Source: Rotaria sp. Silwood1
Lineage: Eukaryota; Rotifera; Eurotatoria; Philodinida; Philodinidae
Reading direction: 5' to 3'
Length of the DNA stretch: 64,000 nt
Assembly: GCA_905250075.1 (NCBI GenBank)
Contig: CAJNOP010000025.1
Location: 1,364,318 to 1,428,317, forward strand
Positions 9,796-23,380 of this stretch are shown here, one piece after another. Both the position numbers and the translations under genes were made by a program. Under the pieces are notes generated by a model. That model saw only the letters and a list, made by a program, of their open reading frames with translations, was not told the DNA's origin and ran no database searches. Position 1 is the first letter of the stretch, and each line of letters starts with the position of its first letter.

Positions 9796-12557
9796 AGAGA
9801 TCATTGAAAACACATTTTTCAACGTTTAAAAGTGTAATGGTTAGTACGATCTTGAATAGTTCTGTTTAAAAACTAAGATTAACGCCTAATTCTCTTTAAA
9901 TGTTAGTTGTGCTTTTTGCGTTGTGACATATGCATGGTCAGATGATTATTTCATTCGTTGAAGAGACTGAAAACAAACTTGTCACTAAATTTATTGAAAA
10001 TCTCATACCCAAGTGTTAAGATATTTGCTCGCGCATCTAACTATCGAGTGACAATAAATTTCATTGATTTTAACTTTCGTCGTTTTCTTACACCATGAGT
10101 TTTTTTCAATTTTCATAATCAGCTTATAAGCATTAGAGTGACTTCTTTGTAGACAACAGTTATGAAGTGTTTCTAAAAGACAATATTCATTGCAAATATT
10201 TTAATACATTCAATTTGATCATATCTATCAAAATCAACTATTGGAATGACAAAAGGCTAATCAGCAACACTAATTTTTTTGTTTTTTCGTTCATGTCTGA
10301 ATCTTTTTGTCAGAATCTGAGAACATTAATATTGAAAAAGTTTTTTTAGTGCCATCATATAAGTTGTTAGTTTGCTAGTATTCGTTACATGTCATAGCAC
10401 AAACAGTAAATGGTCGTGCCTTTTGAACATATTTTTTCTCAGAGCAAACATTTGCAGCAAAATTTACTTTTTGGATCTCTTGCAACATATATTAATGATA
10501 GAAAGCACAGTCATGAAAGCAACTATTTCTTCTTCTATGAAGGTCAGCATTCATTTTTTTTTCCTTGATGTACATATTCTATTCTAATCAACAGCTTTTA
10601 TCCAATTACTGATCTTGTCTATTGAAAAATAGTAGACAACATTTCTCAGGGCTAGACTTCAAAACAATTAACGTTTTTTGATTGACAACATGACATATTA
10701 CACTGATAAATTACAACATTCGAAAATCATCTACATTTTCTTGCAATATGGAAATCATATATACTTACTTTGTTCTCATTCAGCAATGATGCCTATAACT
10801 ATTATCATGCAATAATTTTATTAAACATTGGTAGAGTGCAACCATACTTTCAAACCTGCATATGAGAATAATTATTCCATTACTACAAGTAAACAAATCG
10901 ATATTGATCTAAAGCTATGATTTTTTCGGATTTCGACTAAAAGCCGAGAGAAATGTCATATGAACTCATGTGTTCTGTTTGTCATTACTTTTCATATGTG
11001 AGTTAATAATTTTTCTCTGTTAATGAACTTCAAGATAATGAGCCATTAATTAAACCACTCATGAGTACGTATAATGACATTTTCGAATCGAAACAAATCA
11101 ATAGCACTTTGTTTTCTGTTAGAAAAAAATCGAATTCATTTGACTGAATTTTGTTCTATTAGATGAGATTTGAAACTACACAAGATTCTGATTGAGTTAT
11201 CGTGATGAAATTTCTTAACAATACTTCTAAATATCCATTAAGACCAATTCGTTTTCGAAATATTATTTCAAAAAAGAGTTTGCATGTACTAATTGTTACT
11301 ATAGGTGAGACATTATACTACCTTACTTCGAAAATATTTTTGGTATAGTTAACATTAGCAACACACAACTCAAGTTAACATAAATTTATTCATCATTTGA
11401 TATAATCAAGTGAAATTAAGTTTGGCTATAAATTCAGGATTTCAACAAAAACTATTCTACTGGAATAATGTTAATTTGTAATATTGTACAAAAATTTACA
11501 GTAACTAATGAGGAAACATTTGTAAGTGTTAAATCGCTTTTTAGTTGGAACTATGTGTATTATGTAGAATCTAATGTGCTATGAATATCTTGAAAGGAAT
11601 TCTGGCTAATAGTTTCTTGCTGGCGAGATACTATGTATTTACCATCTTTTTTAGGAGAGTGTCATGGTTCTTCAGGAAAATTGAGTTTCGATTTTCGCAT
11701 CGAGCCTTTTCAAAGATATTGACCTTAACAAAGAATGGCTTCATGTGAAACTTTGAGTTTTTTGGATTTTGTCCATTCTGAAATAAGAACATCGACTTGT
11801 ACTGTTGTACATGAGCGGTGCGAAAAATATGTTCTTAGCATAAACTATTCTCATTTCATTAAAGAACGTCTCTATGCAAAGTTTCAAGTCGAAATACAAT
11901 ATCTCAACGACAATAAACTATAAATCTGAACTATTTGCAAAATATCCATAACTCATTACAATCTACATGATGTAAATAGCACTAATTGAAAAGCAACTTG
12001 ATACTTAGAAATATTCCCTTGTAAATTATAGTTTTTACTTTGCATAAGTGAAGAGTAAAGAGGATAGATAACAATGTTTTCTAGTTTAAGTTTAATGTGG
12101 CTACTTGTCATACAAAATCTCTTTTCATAATAAAAAAAAACTTTTGTATCATTGATACATCATCGCTGACTATATTTACAAATACAAAATAACAAGAAAA
12201 ATAAAAGTTATCGATTATGTTTGATCAACATCAATACTTAATTTTTCGTACCAAAAATTCTTATAACTATACTTTTCTTCTTACGTAATATTTTCCATTC
12301 TCTGTAAATTATTACAATTTATTTGCAACCTAAAATCCAATAATATATAGTATGAAGTCTACTTATTCTTTCTTGATCACAATGCTTGTGTAAAGTTTTA
12401 TGTTGCTTCGACTTGTAAGACTTATGTTTTTTTTTTGTAGTTTAATTTTTAAAGAATAAAATAAAACGGTCGGCTTTCTTTTTTCTTTAATATGTTATGA
12501 ATATATGACAAAAAGGAAAAAAACGAACGAGTTACAACAACAGAAATAATAACACGT
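9796..12557. other. Gene-poor intergenic region
   Basis: About 2.8 kb of AT-rich DNA. Short frames (for example 10372-10587 and 11735-11923) lack splice context, domain features or gene-like codon use. I see no RNA gene or transposon ends. Confidence 0.4.
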
Positions 12558-12563
12558 TTTATT
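12558..12563 (-). promoter_or_regulatory. Poly(A) signal of SNRPD2
   Basis: AATAAA on the minus strand, 35 bases past the SNRPD2 stop codon, in a position suitable for 3'-end formation. Confidence 0.6.
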
Positions 12564-12597
12564 TTTGTTCTTTTCAATTTTAAACAATTCTCTTGAT

Positions 12598-13011
12598 CTA
12601 TTTGTTTGAATCAGCCGATTTTGCCTTGGGATTTTTAAGAACCGATATAACACTATCACCACGTAAAAACATTTTTGATATATAACGATCCTTGTTAACT
12701 GGCTTTGATCCAGTTCCTTTTGTATCACCACCAGCAGCTGCTGCAGCAGCAGCTTTAGCTTTACTTGATTTTGGTGTTTCTTGCCAGAATTCAGTAACAT
12801 CTTCTAAAACCATATTACAATGTCGATCAAATGCTTTAACACGTGCCAATAATTTTCTATTATTTCGACAAGCAATTAATACTTGTGTATTATTTTTTAC
12901 GGCATCTGTTAATAAAGATAATGGTCCCGTACGAAATTCTTCTTCTTCTCGTTGTTTAAGTTCTTCGGGTGTCATTTCTTGTTTGGGTTTTGAAATAAGA
13001 CTGCTTGACAT
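12598..13011 (-). CDS. SNRPD2: Small nuclear ribonucleoprotein Sm D2
   Basis: Single-exon 137-aa protein, very close to animal Sm D2 (118 aa in human). The N-terminus carries the [15 protein letters not shown] helix and TGPLSLL. The Sm1 motif contains [31 protein letters not shown], written here only as landmarks NNTQVLI and FDRHCNM. Sm2 ends in [15 protein letters not shown]. Sm D2 is one of seven Sm proteins forming the ring on U1, U2, U4 and U5 snRNA in the spliceosome, assembled with Sm D1. The loop between Sm1 and Sm2 is longer than usual: an Ala-rich run plus GGDTKGTG (residues ~84-101) replaces the short Lys-rich linker. The insert is encoded by a GCA/GCT repeat, so slippage is a likely origin. 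It is transcribed divergently from AP-2 alpha. Confidence 0.97.
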   Translation of the reverse strand: MSSSLISKPKQEMTPEELKQREEEEFRTGPLSLLTDAVKNNTQVLIACRNNRKLLARVKAFDRHCNMVLEDVTEFWQETPKSSKAKAAAAAAAGGDTKGTGSKPVNKDRYISKMFLRGDSVISVLKNPKAKSADSNK

Positions 13012-13228
13012 GGTTTTTAGTTTTTTTTTCTAACTTTTACTGAAATTTAAGCAATAACAAATGAAATGATTTTTTTTGTTTCGACCAAGTTAAAAAGAAA
13101 GAAGATTGGTAAAGACTTGATTAACCATTCAAAAATAATCGATGTCGCTAATATCGGAACCAATCAAACGAAAACAAATATTAATCGGTCGAGTTAGTTT
13201 AGTTATTGTTTATTTTATTGCCGATAAA
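13012..13228. promoter_or_regulatory. Divergent promoter interval SNRPD2 / AP-2 alpha
   Basis: Only ~217 bp separate the two start codons (130 bp if the upstream in-frame ATG of the adaptin at 13142 is used), so both promoters must lie here. No classical TATA box placement or other element can be named with confidence. Confidence 0.55.
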
Positions 13229-16200
13229 ATGCGAAATATGCGTGGCGATGCTATGCGTGGTTTAGCTGTTTTTATATCTGACATTCGAAATTGTAAAAAC
13301 TTAAAATAAAAAAGCAAATTTCTTTTCGTTAAAATTCAATTAATTTACTTTAATAGGTAAAAGTCGTGAAGCTGAATTACGGCGTATCAATAAAGAATTA
13401 ACAAATATTCGGCAACGATTTCGAGGTAGAATAGAAAAAATATATAGATATTTGAATTTTTCTTCCCTTCTTTTCTTTCAGCCGATAAAACACTTGATGG
13501 ATATCAAAAGAAAAAATATGTATGCAAATTATTATTTATATTCTTACTTGGTCATGATATCGATTTTGGATATATGGAAGCTGTTAATTTATTAAGTTCA
13601 AATAAATATACAGAAAAACAAATTGTTTGTATCAAAATCAAAAATTACTGTTTCTTTGTTTTTTTTTGTTTATTTCTATTTTTCACTATTTTAGGGTTAT
13701 TTATTTATTTCTGTTATCATGAATTCAAGTACAGAAATGAAACAATTAATTATACAAAATATTCGAAATGATATACAAAGTCGAAATCCAATATTTATTA
13801 ATTTAGCATTACAATGTGTAGCTAATATTGGTGATAAAGAAATGGCAACTGCATTTACTCATGAAATACCTCGTTTACTTATCTCAGCGTTAGTTTTTAA
13901 GAAAAAGTTTTATTTAATTTTTTTTTTCAAAAGAAATTTATTTCTTTTAGAGATACAATTGATCCTGTTAAACAATCGGCTGCTCTTTGTTTATTAAGAC
14001 TTCATCGAACAAGTCCAGATTCATTACAATTAAATACAGAATGGACAGCTAGAATTATTCATCTTCTTAATGATCAACATTTAGTAAAGAGATTTTATTT
14101 GTGTTAAATTAAAACAACAGATTGTTTATTTTTGTTTCATAGGGTGTAGCAACATCAGCTGTTAGTTTAATTGATGCACTTGTTAAACGTAATCCAGATG
14201 AATATAAAGGTTGTGTAAATTTGGCTGTTTCACGTTTAAGCAGAGTATGTCTTTTTTTTTTTTTAATTGAAGTTTTGAAAAAAATAAAATAAAATATTTT
14301 AATTCATTTAGATTGTTACGTCATCTTATACGGATTTTCAAGATTATACTTATTATTTTGTTCCAGCACCTTGGCTTTGTGTTAAATTATTACGATTATT
14401 ACAAAATTATCCTCCACCGGGTAATTTATACTCAAATTAAAAAGAAAAAACAAATCTTTATTTTTTTTTATATGTTTTTCTTTTAATTAGATGATCCATC
14501 TGTTCGAAGTCGTTTGAATGAATGTCTTGATACAATTCTTAATAAAGCTCAAGAACCCTTAAAATCTAAAAAAGTTCAACATTCAAATGCACGTAATGCT
14601 GTTTTATTTGAAGCTATTAATCTTATTATACATATGGATTGTGAATCAAGTTTACTTGTACGTGCATGTAATCAACTTGGTCAATTTTTACAAAATCGAG
14701 AAACAAATCTTCGATATCTTGCTTTGGAAAGTATGTGTCTATTAGCAACATCAGAATTTTCACATGAAGCTGTTAAAAAACATCAAGAAACAGTAATTAA
14801 TGCATTAAAAGTAAGAATAACCTTAGTTTTATTCTTTCCTTCATGATTATAAAACAAGTAAATATCATGTCCCATAAAAAGAAAAAAGAATACATATGAC
14901 TACCATAAAATCATCAAAATGTTAGCTGCCTAAGGATAAAATTGAATAGATAATAAATATTTACAGAAGAGAACAGTATTTTAATTCATATGTAATACAA
15001 TATGTTTTTTTTCCTATTCATTGGATTATGACAGGAGACATGTTTGTTAATTATTAAAATGTGATTGTTTTGCATGCAAGAATAAAAGTCACTAAAGGGT
15101 TTCATTTTTGATGAAATCAAATCATGTTCTGAAACAAGAAAAAAAAAATGAATAAAATGCTAAAGATTGAAATTGATTAATTGCAATCTTGAATGGAATA
15201 TGATGATGTACGTCATTGCCATAAATCAAAGATATGGAAATTTGATTCTTGGATAGAATAAATGCATAAATCTGAATAAACTTATATAGATTCATTGTAA
15301 ATTCTAAATGAATAAATAGTTTAATTTAAAAACAAATGAAATTTATCTGTTATGATCATTGTTTTCTTCTAATTTGTACTTGTTAATATATCCAATAACG
15401 AATAGTAAAAGTTATTAGTGCAATTCCTACAACATTATGTAGTTGCTCTTGCTAATCACAGAGAAATTATTTATTCTATCTATTTTGGATGCGCACTTCT
15501 TCACCATCATTTTATGTAATCCTGAAGAAATGTAATAAGTAAGTAGTTCATCTATTATAACAAGACGTTATTGATATATAGTCTGTGATCGTATATCAAC
15601 AACGTCTCTGCACGGGGAACTGGACTATTGCTAAAGTATATGTGAAGGTGGGAATGGTCTAAATTTTATTCAATACTCCTTTCCGGACCCGTTTCACATT
15701 AAAAAAAAAGCATATTAACAATCAACACAAAGAATTCAATTTTATATTTCTATTGATTGATTTAGAGTGAACGTGATGTTAGTGTTCGTCAACGTGCTGT
15801 CGATCTTCTCTATGCAATGTGTGATCGATCTAATGCTGAAGATATTGTACAAGAAATGTTAACATATCTTGAAACAGCTGATTATACAATTCGAGAAGAA
15901 ATGGTTAAAATTGTTTTATTTTATTAATTTTTAAATAAATAGTTTGTTTTGTTTTTCTCTTTACTTTTTTTTTTAGGTTCTTAAAATTGCTATTCTAAGT
16001 GAAAAATATGCTATTGATTATAAATGGTATTTAGATATAATGCTTAAATTAATTCGTATTGCTGGAGATTTTGTATCTGAAGAAGTAAAGTTTCAATGTT
16101 TTTTTTTTGGTTAATATTTTAAGTAGTAAAAATTTTCAATTAGGTTTGGTATCGTGTTATACAAGTTGTTGTTAATCGAAGTGATGTACAAAGTTATGCA

Positions 16201-19200
16201 GCTAAAATAGCATTCGAAGCATTACAAGCACCAGCTTGTCATGAAAATATGATTAAAGTAGCTGGATATATTCTTGGTGAATATGGAAATTTAATTGCAC
16301 TTGATCCACGATCAACGTAAGTTTTAGAAGAAATAGAAAATTAATGATTTTTATTGAAAATCTTTATGTTTTTTTTTTTTTTAATAGACCAATGATTCAA
16401 TTTCATTTACTTCATTCGAAATATCATCTATGTTCACCAACAACACGCTCTTTGCTTTTATCGACTTATATGAAATTTATTAATTTATTTCCAGAAATAA
16501 AACAACATATTCAAGATGTATGTGACATGTTCATTGTTTCAGTAAAAAAAAAAGTTATGACTTCAGATATTCTTATCGCGTTCTATAACAGAATTCCTAA
16601 GAGGTTAAACTAGACCTAGAAAAGACGATCGATGGACTTTCCATATAGTCAAATATTCTTTTCAAACATGATTAGTTTTCGTATTCGTAATTGTCATTGA
16701 TTCATTCTTTATTTCATAAATTAAATCACAATTTATTTCATACAATCAATTGCATGAGAAGACTTGTATGAACAAAAGTAAATTAAAAAGAAATAGAGAA
16801 TAGTGTCGATGAAATCAATATCCATAATCATATTGACGCATAGAGTAGCAATAGAATTCGAAATAGACAAGATAATGGATGAATGATGTAGTTGTTGATA
16901 AAAGCGAAGAACGAAGCAACACTTTTATTGAATAAAACTTGATAGTGTGGTCCCATGAGAGACCAAAATACGAAACTTTTACACTCTGACTGTTATAAAC
17001 TAATGGTATATTGCCTGAGGCGTTAAAATAATTTATTAAAAAAAAATATCGAATAAATGAACAAATCAAAATCTATAATAATGCATACGTGTACTCCCAA
17101 ATTTCATCATTTCGAACGATTTATTAGATTCACTGAACGTTATTAAACTAAAAAAAACCTATTGGTACTGTCAGATAAATCTTCAATACATAATTTATTT
17201 TCTCTCAATCATAGTTTATATCACCAAAAAACTCACATTATTTAGACTACTCGTTAGAATTTATAGTAGAAATCTTAGATTGATCGAGTACTTTGGAAGG
17301 TTCTAGAAAGTTTTAGTATGATCTTTGCCTTTTTCCTCTCGTCTCCTGGTTGCTAGGGCTTAGCAGGAAGCCGAAAAATGTGAATAGGCAGTTGTGCCTT
17401 TCTTTTGTTCTGTTTTGTATACATATTTACTCTTCATTGCAGAAGTGTTTGAGCCAATAAACGAACAAAATGAGTTTTTTTTAAAGAAAGTTTACAATTA
17501 TAAGATGCGGCATCTCTTAAGAACTCTGTGTTTTATTAAAGATTTGACCCAAGAATCTCAACTCCTAGCCCATCGAAAAAATCGAATTAACCTAGCTCAT
17601 TCGACGTTCTATTCTCATTCTCTTATGTCTTGATAAACTGATTTTTCAGATTAGCAAATATTTCTCTAAAATAGTTTTAGAATCACTGACATTATTGAGC
17701 ATATCAATGGTGTATAAATCAATAATCTTTTCTGTTTTTCTAAAATGAGTTTTACGTAAAAGAATAGTACTTTGAAGATTTTCGCATTAAAATGTTGACA
17801 TATCTATCTGTTGTATGAATCAAAATGATCGTATTTTTCGCAAAAAGAAGAAGCCATTCGAAATCGAAAAACTTTATTTAGACAATTTAATTTGCTCTAT
17901 TGCATGAACAGATCAAACAGAAAAAAAAATTTGTCCATCTAAAAACTCGTATAAGAAGACTTAAAGGGATTTCTCATAATCATATTCAGAATTAATATGG
18001 TCGATACGACAATTGTTCAGTAGTTATCCTTAAAAAAGTGACTGATCAATTGAAAATTCTCCTTCGTAGAATTAAATCAACAATCGAGGGATTTTAAATT
18101 TAGTAAAGTTTCATGTTTTTCTTTTCTCTAATTCATTTAGGTTCTTCGTCACGATTCAAATTATCGTAGTTCTGATGTTGAAATTCAACAACGAGCAATT
18201 GAATATCTTAGATTAAGTGAAATATGTAGTCCAACAGTATTAGCTACTGTATTGGAAATCATGCCACCTTTTCCGGAAAAACAATCACCATTACTTGTCC
18301 GTCTTAAACAAAAGAAACCATTAATGGAAGCTGAAGGTAATAATGAACCATCAGCAACACCGACGACACATACAGAAGATGCTCCTAAACTTGCTGAAAC
18401 AGCTGTAAATATATTTTAAGAATTTATTATTCTTATGTTTTTTTTTTAATGTATGTTTTTTTGTTTTAGATCCACCTTAATCAACAACAACAGCAGCAAC
18501 AACAACAACAAAATGGACTTCTTCTTTCATTTGATACAATTGAATCTAATACTCATTATAATGAATCAACATCTTATTCACTTCCATCAACATTAACAAC
18601 AACAACAACAGCAGCAGCAGCAGCACCAACAACAGCAACAATACAATCAACAAAGAAATTTTTATTTAAAAATAGTGATATTATTTTTGAAAATGATCTT
18701 GTACAAATAGGCATCAAAGGTGAAGCAACGAAAAATATTTTACATGTAGAATTTTATTATGGAAATAAAACGAATTTTAATTTAACAAATATTTCAACTC
18801 ATATTACATTATTGGGTGAATTAGAATCAGGTAAAGGAAATTTTCTTTTTTCAGAAAGTACCCCACTAGACTTGGTGACCTATCTTGAATCAGGTTACCA
18901 TATATGTGATTTTCCAGAACAATATGTGGCACATCGAAGTATATATAACTAATCAAGATTTGATGTGTTGAAGGTCCATATACTAGTTATAATCCTTGAG
19001 AAATGTTATAGAATATTCACAGGCGTTATTGTCCTTAAGATAAACTGATGCTATTCTCTTTAAGAGCTTACCTCAATACAGTTATAGGTATTCTTCAATT
19101 TTCTATAATCAATGGCTTTCTTCATACCTAAAAATGGTCCCTATTCTTAGGTTTAGATCGTTGATTGAGTACTGGATATTCCAGTGTATTCAACTCTGTG

Positions 19201-20941
19201 CAAAAGAAGAAGTCAGCAATAACTTAAAATGTTCTCAAAAGTTGAACACTATTGAGATCTATGCGTTTCACAGGTAACATCTTTTGAAACAGTAAGAACT
19301 CATTGCCAACTATGTAATTCATATAAATAACTACATAATAAACGGAAACATGTTTTGATAGACCACTCTAGGGAACAATTTAGCAAGTTAACAATGAGCC
19401 CTTGCTGACCATGATCATCATTGTATCGACATTTAGCACATCAAAATTTTCATAAAACTTGATTTCTTATATACCATTCGATGCACAGCAATTCGCCCTA
19501 CAAAGCTATATGTATGGTATACTGGTTCAGGATGGATCACCAAACCCGATGAGGTCCTTAATAAATAAAATGTCTCTTTTGTCTAACTAGAACTACGACT
19601 TAATATTGAACCAATTAAAACAACCATTGATCCAAAAGCACAAATCAAACAATTAGGAACAATTGAATGTTTAAAAGAATTTCGAGATTTACCAAAAATA
19701 AATTTTACATTTTAGTAAGTTTAAATTTTCTATCAAAAATAATAAAAAAAGAAAACACTTTTCTATTCTATTCTGTTTTATTTTAGTTATAGTAATGTAC
19801 CACAAAAACTTGATTTTTCATTTCCATTATATATAAATAAATTTATTGAAAAAGCTGAAATGGATTCAAATAATTTCTTCTTACGTTGGCGAAACCTTGA
19901 AAAGTATGTGCATTATTTAACTAAATAAATATCTGATTTTCGTCTCATTTCCTGTTTCCGTTTACTCACAGGAAAAAACATTCTTTTTTCTTTTGTCTCT
20001 CAACACTATACTATTTATACAATGGAAAGTGGATTTGTAAAAAAAAAAGTATTCCGAAGCGTTTTTAATGACATCATACTCAGACTAAACAAGACTGCTA
20101 GTTTTCAATAACAATAAATTTATATGTGACTCTCTTTTATAATGAGAATTAAGTTTCATTAAAACACATAGAAAAGGAGCCACTCCATAAAAAATGTCAA
20201 GATAAAAATCGCACTCTTTGATCTCTGTATGAATGAATAGATCTCTCCTTCAACATTCAGAAAACCAAACCATTCTAGACTTATATATTACTCATCAAAC
20301 AAACATCGTCTCAGTCAAAAAAACAATGTGATACCTCAAGAGATTCCACAATTTTCCCTCCCAAAGTGTTAACTGTCCGTTCAAAAGAGAAAATCTGACT
20401 AAAACATTGTTCACTAGTTTCTGTACAATAATTAAACACTGAGAGGACACTTTTCATGATGTGAAATGATCGTTAGTCAAATGCTAAAATGAAAAAACAA
20501 CAGAATGAATTTCAAATCTATCTTTTCTTATGTTTAGACCTGGTCAAGAATTTCAAAAAATTTTTCCAGCAAAATATCCAATGAATCATGATGATTGTTG
20601 TCATAAAGTATGTTGAAAATTTTTTTTAATCGATAAAAATAATGATTTATTTAATATAGTTGGATGGTTTTGGTTGGAGTAATTTAATAGGTATTGATGT
20701 TAATTCGGATAATTTTTGCGGTGCTGGTATATTACATACATCTTCACAACAAATCGGTTGCCTCTATCGACTTGAACCAAACAAACAAGCTAAAGTAAAT
20801 CAATCTTTTTTGTCTTCAATAATCTCTAAATCGTATTTGGCTTTTTCTTTTAAAAACTATTAGATGTATCGTCTTACGGTTCGAGCAAGCAAAGATGGTA
20901 TTGCTAATCATCTTGTTGAATTACTTGAAGATGAATTTTAA
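13229..20941 (+). CDS. AP2A: AP-2 complex subunit alpha (alpha-adaptin), 19 exons, 943 aa
   Basis: Large subunit of the plasma-membrane clathrin adaptor AP-2. Exons: 13229-13292, 13357-13425, 13482-13624, 13695-13888, 13951-14083, 14143-14244, 14312-14420, 14491-14810, 15766-15903, 15977-16084, 16144-16316, 16388-16517, 18141-18404, 18470-18830, 19591-19714, 19787-19903, 20538-20607, 20660-20794, 20864-20941. Every join keeps frame and the total matches animal AP2A length (~940 aa). The N-terminal trunk is highly conserved ([14 protein letters not shown], the basic [21 protein letters not shown] patch of the PIP2-binding region, [20 protein letters not shown]). The hinge, encoded by exon 14, is Gln-, Thr- and Ala-rich from repeats. 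The C-terminal appendage (from ~residue 700) ends [21 protein letters not shown] and [12 protein letters not shown]. An in-frame ATG at 13142 would add 29 residues; I prefer 13229 because conserved sequence starts there. Four introns (8, 12, 14, 16) are 0.6-1.6 kb, the rest under 80 bp. Confidence 0.96.
14811..15765 (+). other. AP-2 alpha intron 8 (955 bp)
   Basis: AT-rich with no ORF, between a GTAAGAATA donor and a TTGATTTAG acceptor. No recognised repeat inside. It is much longer than the neighbouring ~60-bp introns, so an insertion origin is likely but not demonstrated. Confidence 0.7.
16518..18140 (+). other. AP-2 alpha intron 12 (1,623 bp)
   Basis: Longest intron of the gene, donor GTATGT and acceptor TTCATTTAG. 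It contains the second copy of a dispersed repeat at 16940-17060. Frames inside (for example 17394-17633) have no gene features. Confidence 0.75.
16940..17060. repeat. Dispersed repeat, copy 2 (inside AP-2 alpha intron 12)
   Basis: Diverged, same-orientation relative of 9379-9500; see that entry for the shared words. Its presence helps explain the length of the host intron. Confidence 0.5.
18831..19590 (+). other. AP-2 alpha intron 14 (760 bp)
   Basis: Donor GTAAAG, acceptor CTAACTAG. Less AT-rich than the small introns, with no ORF and no recognised repeat. Confidence 0.65.
19904..20537 (+). other. AP-2 alpha intron 16 (634 bp)
   Basis: Donor GTATGTG, acceptor TATGTTTAG. It carries a repeat at about 20256-20335 that recurs in intron 10 of the MET-like gene. 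Confidence 0.7.
20256..20335. repeat. Intron-borne dispersed repeat, copy 1
   Basis: Contains the ordered words CAGAAAACCAAA, TCTAGA, TATTACTCA, TCATCAAA and AAACAT, shared with 55051-55135 in a MET-gene intron in the same orientation relative to the host transcript. Roughly three quarters of the positions agree by eye. Confidence 0.5.
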
Positions 20942-23078
20942 TCAATTTTCTTTTTTTGGTTTTCATTTTACTTTTCTTATGTATCTATTAACAGTGGTTT
21001 CTCTGCATGCATTTATAGCCAAAAAAAATAACAACACGCACATTCCTTCTACTTTCACTTATAGATTTCGAGAGAAAAATATTATGTTGATCTGATGCGC
21101 AAATCAATACTAATCTAGAATAAATGATTAATATTAATTTATTTTCAATTTTTTGTGCAATAGATATCTTCCTTATACTTAACTATCATTTTTACCGGTC
21201 ATTGTGTCTTAATGATTGTTTTGTTTCTTTTTTTCTGTAGCACAATGTTAGAAAAACAAAAAGAAATTTATGTTTGTTGTCCTTGTTTGTATTGTGAATG
21301 TTAAGAAAAAAAAACAAAGTGTTCAACTTTCCCTTTGTATCGTCCTTATATAGTCTCAATGTCACCTACTGTGATTTTCACGATTTTGCCACATGGTCAA
21401 TGACCGTTTTCTTTTTTTTTTTTGTGTGTCTCTGTTTTCTTCGTATTCATATATCTAATCTATTGCTATCCACATTATTATTATATAAAAGGAAGAGAAA
21501 AAAATACTTTCATTTTATGTCATTAATTATGTATTCTTAGTTTGGTTTTTTCACTTCGAATTTCTTTTCAGATTTATTTTAGTTCAATGAAGTTTATTAT
21601 AAGGATTGATTTTGATGTATACATTTCAATGTCATCATTAGAATATTTCGAGTTTTGTCTTCAAATAATGAATTCGAATTAAAAACATTGATTTAATGAT
21701 GATCATTAATTTGATCTACAAACTGTTTAGGGTTAACCAAAAATTCTAAAAACATTAAAGAAAAATAAAGAGATATCAAAGATTCATCTTTCTAACAAAT
21801 TCTCAAATGTATTTTATAAATTCGTCTTCTGGACTAGTTTTACCTATCGAGAATATCACATGAATCAATGATTTTTCATTTGTATAGTCAATTGAATTAT
21901 GCTTGATTTAACTGCATCATCAAAAATCACATATGGTGCAAGATTTGGTGAAAAAAGTGAAAGACTCATTATATTGATGCCGTTTCATGTCAAACAATTA
22001 ATAACATCTGGATAACTATGAGATTGAACATTGTCATGAAGTAGATTTGTCCTTTGCAATTGATGGTATTCTTTGTTTCCATATTGCATTAATAATAGTC
22101 TTGAAGCAATTTTCAATAGACTAGTTGTGGTCTATAGTCTTGCTTTTATTTATAATTTTTTTAAGAATAGGACCATTTGATTTAAAGAATATAGAAAAAT
22201 ATAGTTTTTGGTTGAAATTTACTTCGACAAAAAAATAATTGCTGACGTTTAACCTTCACTTATCCTGCTTGCATTAGTTAACGTGCACCCAACCTGTCTA
22301 TGATGAATGAATGTCTGTCTCATGATTTTTAATAATATTATATAATCGCTATGATCTATCATGAAATTTTGCCAAATTTTTTGAACAAAGTCTAACTCGA
22401 TCTTGCTTTTCTCACCTTTAGATAATCGTAAACAATTCATGTATTAAAACATGACAGGGAGAGAAGTCTCAGCTGTAATATTATTAAACTTGGTGAACTA
22501 GTTTTCAGTGAAGTTGTTGTTAGCATACGAGATAAAGAAAACCTTTGACAGGATAGGATTGATCCTAAATGAAATCCTTTATTGTTCTTGTCTTAATTGA
22601 AAACCATTGTCCAAAATTGAGGTCGCCTTCTTTTTGTACCAATTAGACATTCAAATCGAAAGTTATCATTTCAAGTGTCTATCAAATGAAACTTAATATA
22701 GTGTGTTGTTCTAAATTTCATCATCTATCTACGTAGGATTATGATAAGTTTTTTACTTTTGAAAGATTTCTTACAAGTTCCTACTATTCAAACAACTTGT
22801 ACCTTCGATACGTGAATAAGACAGTGTAATAACATCTATCTGTGATTAGTGAATTCACAGGACATAACTAAAACAATTTTCCAATATGAAATATCCATTC
22901 AAACAGAATATCTGATGCAGTTTGAAATACTCTTGCCAATGATCTATTGAACAATAAAATTACTTAAACATTAAAAGGATTACGTAGAGCGCAAATTATT
23001 CTATTAAATCATGTATCATCATAAAAGCTTCAGTTTAGAACAGTTTGACAATAGTTTGCCAAAATAAGTGATTTTATT
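20942..23078. other. AP-2 alpha 3' region and gene-free DNA
   Basis: An AATAAA at 21118-21123 may end the adaptin transcript. The remaining ~2 kb shows no coding frame with gene-like properties; the short frames near 21298-21540 and 22249-22440 are low complexity or chance. Confidence 0.45.
21118..21123 (+). promoter_or_regulatory. Candidate poly(A) signal for AP-2 alpha
   Basis: AATAAA ~177 bases past the adaptin stop codon. It is the first canonical hexamer noticed downstream; use is not proven. Confidence 0.35.
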
Positions 23079-23198
23079 CCCTCTACTGAAAGGAGGGTGT
23101 TACGCCGAGAGGAGTTGTTACGTTCGTTCGTAAGTGTGTGTGTTCGTTCGCGCAGAACGAAAAAATGTTTTTTCGATCTATTTCTAGTGGCCTACCTA

Positions 23199-23380
23199 TA
23201 AAGTTTGACCAAAGGTAATGGGGGTCGAGGAATTCGAATCTGATGTGAGTTTTTTGAAACTTAAGTTTTTGCTTTTTTTAGGAGAGAGAAAGACATTTTT
23301 ACAAAAAGAAAATTTTTTTGTAAAGTTTTATCAAAGGCAATTGGGGTCGGGGAACCCGAATATGTGATTAGCTGACAGGT
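23199..23380. repeat. Two diverged tandem copies of a ~55-bp segment
   Basis: A segment with the words TAAAGTTT, CAAAGG, AAT, GGGGTCG, GGAA and CGAAT appears at about 23199-23253 and again at about 23319-23373, same orientation, ~120 bp apart. Confidence 0.5.

Noticed and set aside
12495-13033. Frames overlapping SNRPD2 on both strands
   Set aside because: Shadows of the Sm D2 coding frame; the Sm D2 match is unambiguous.
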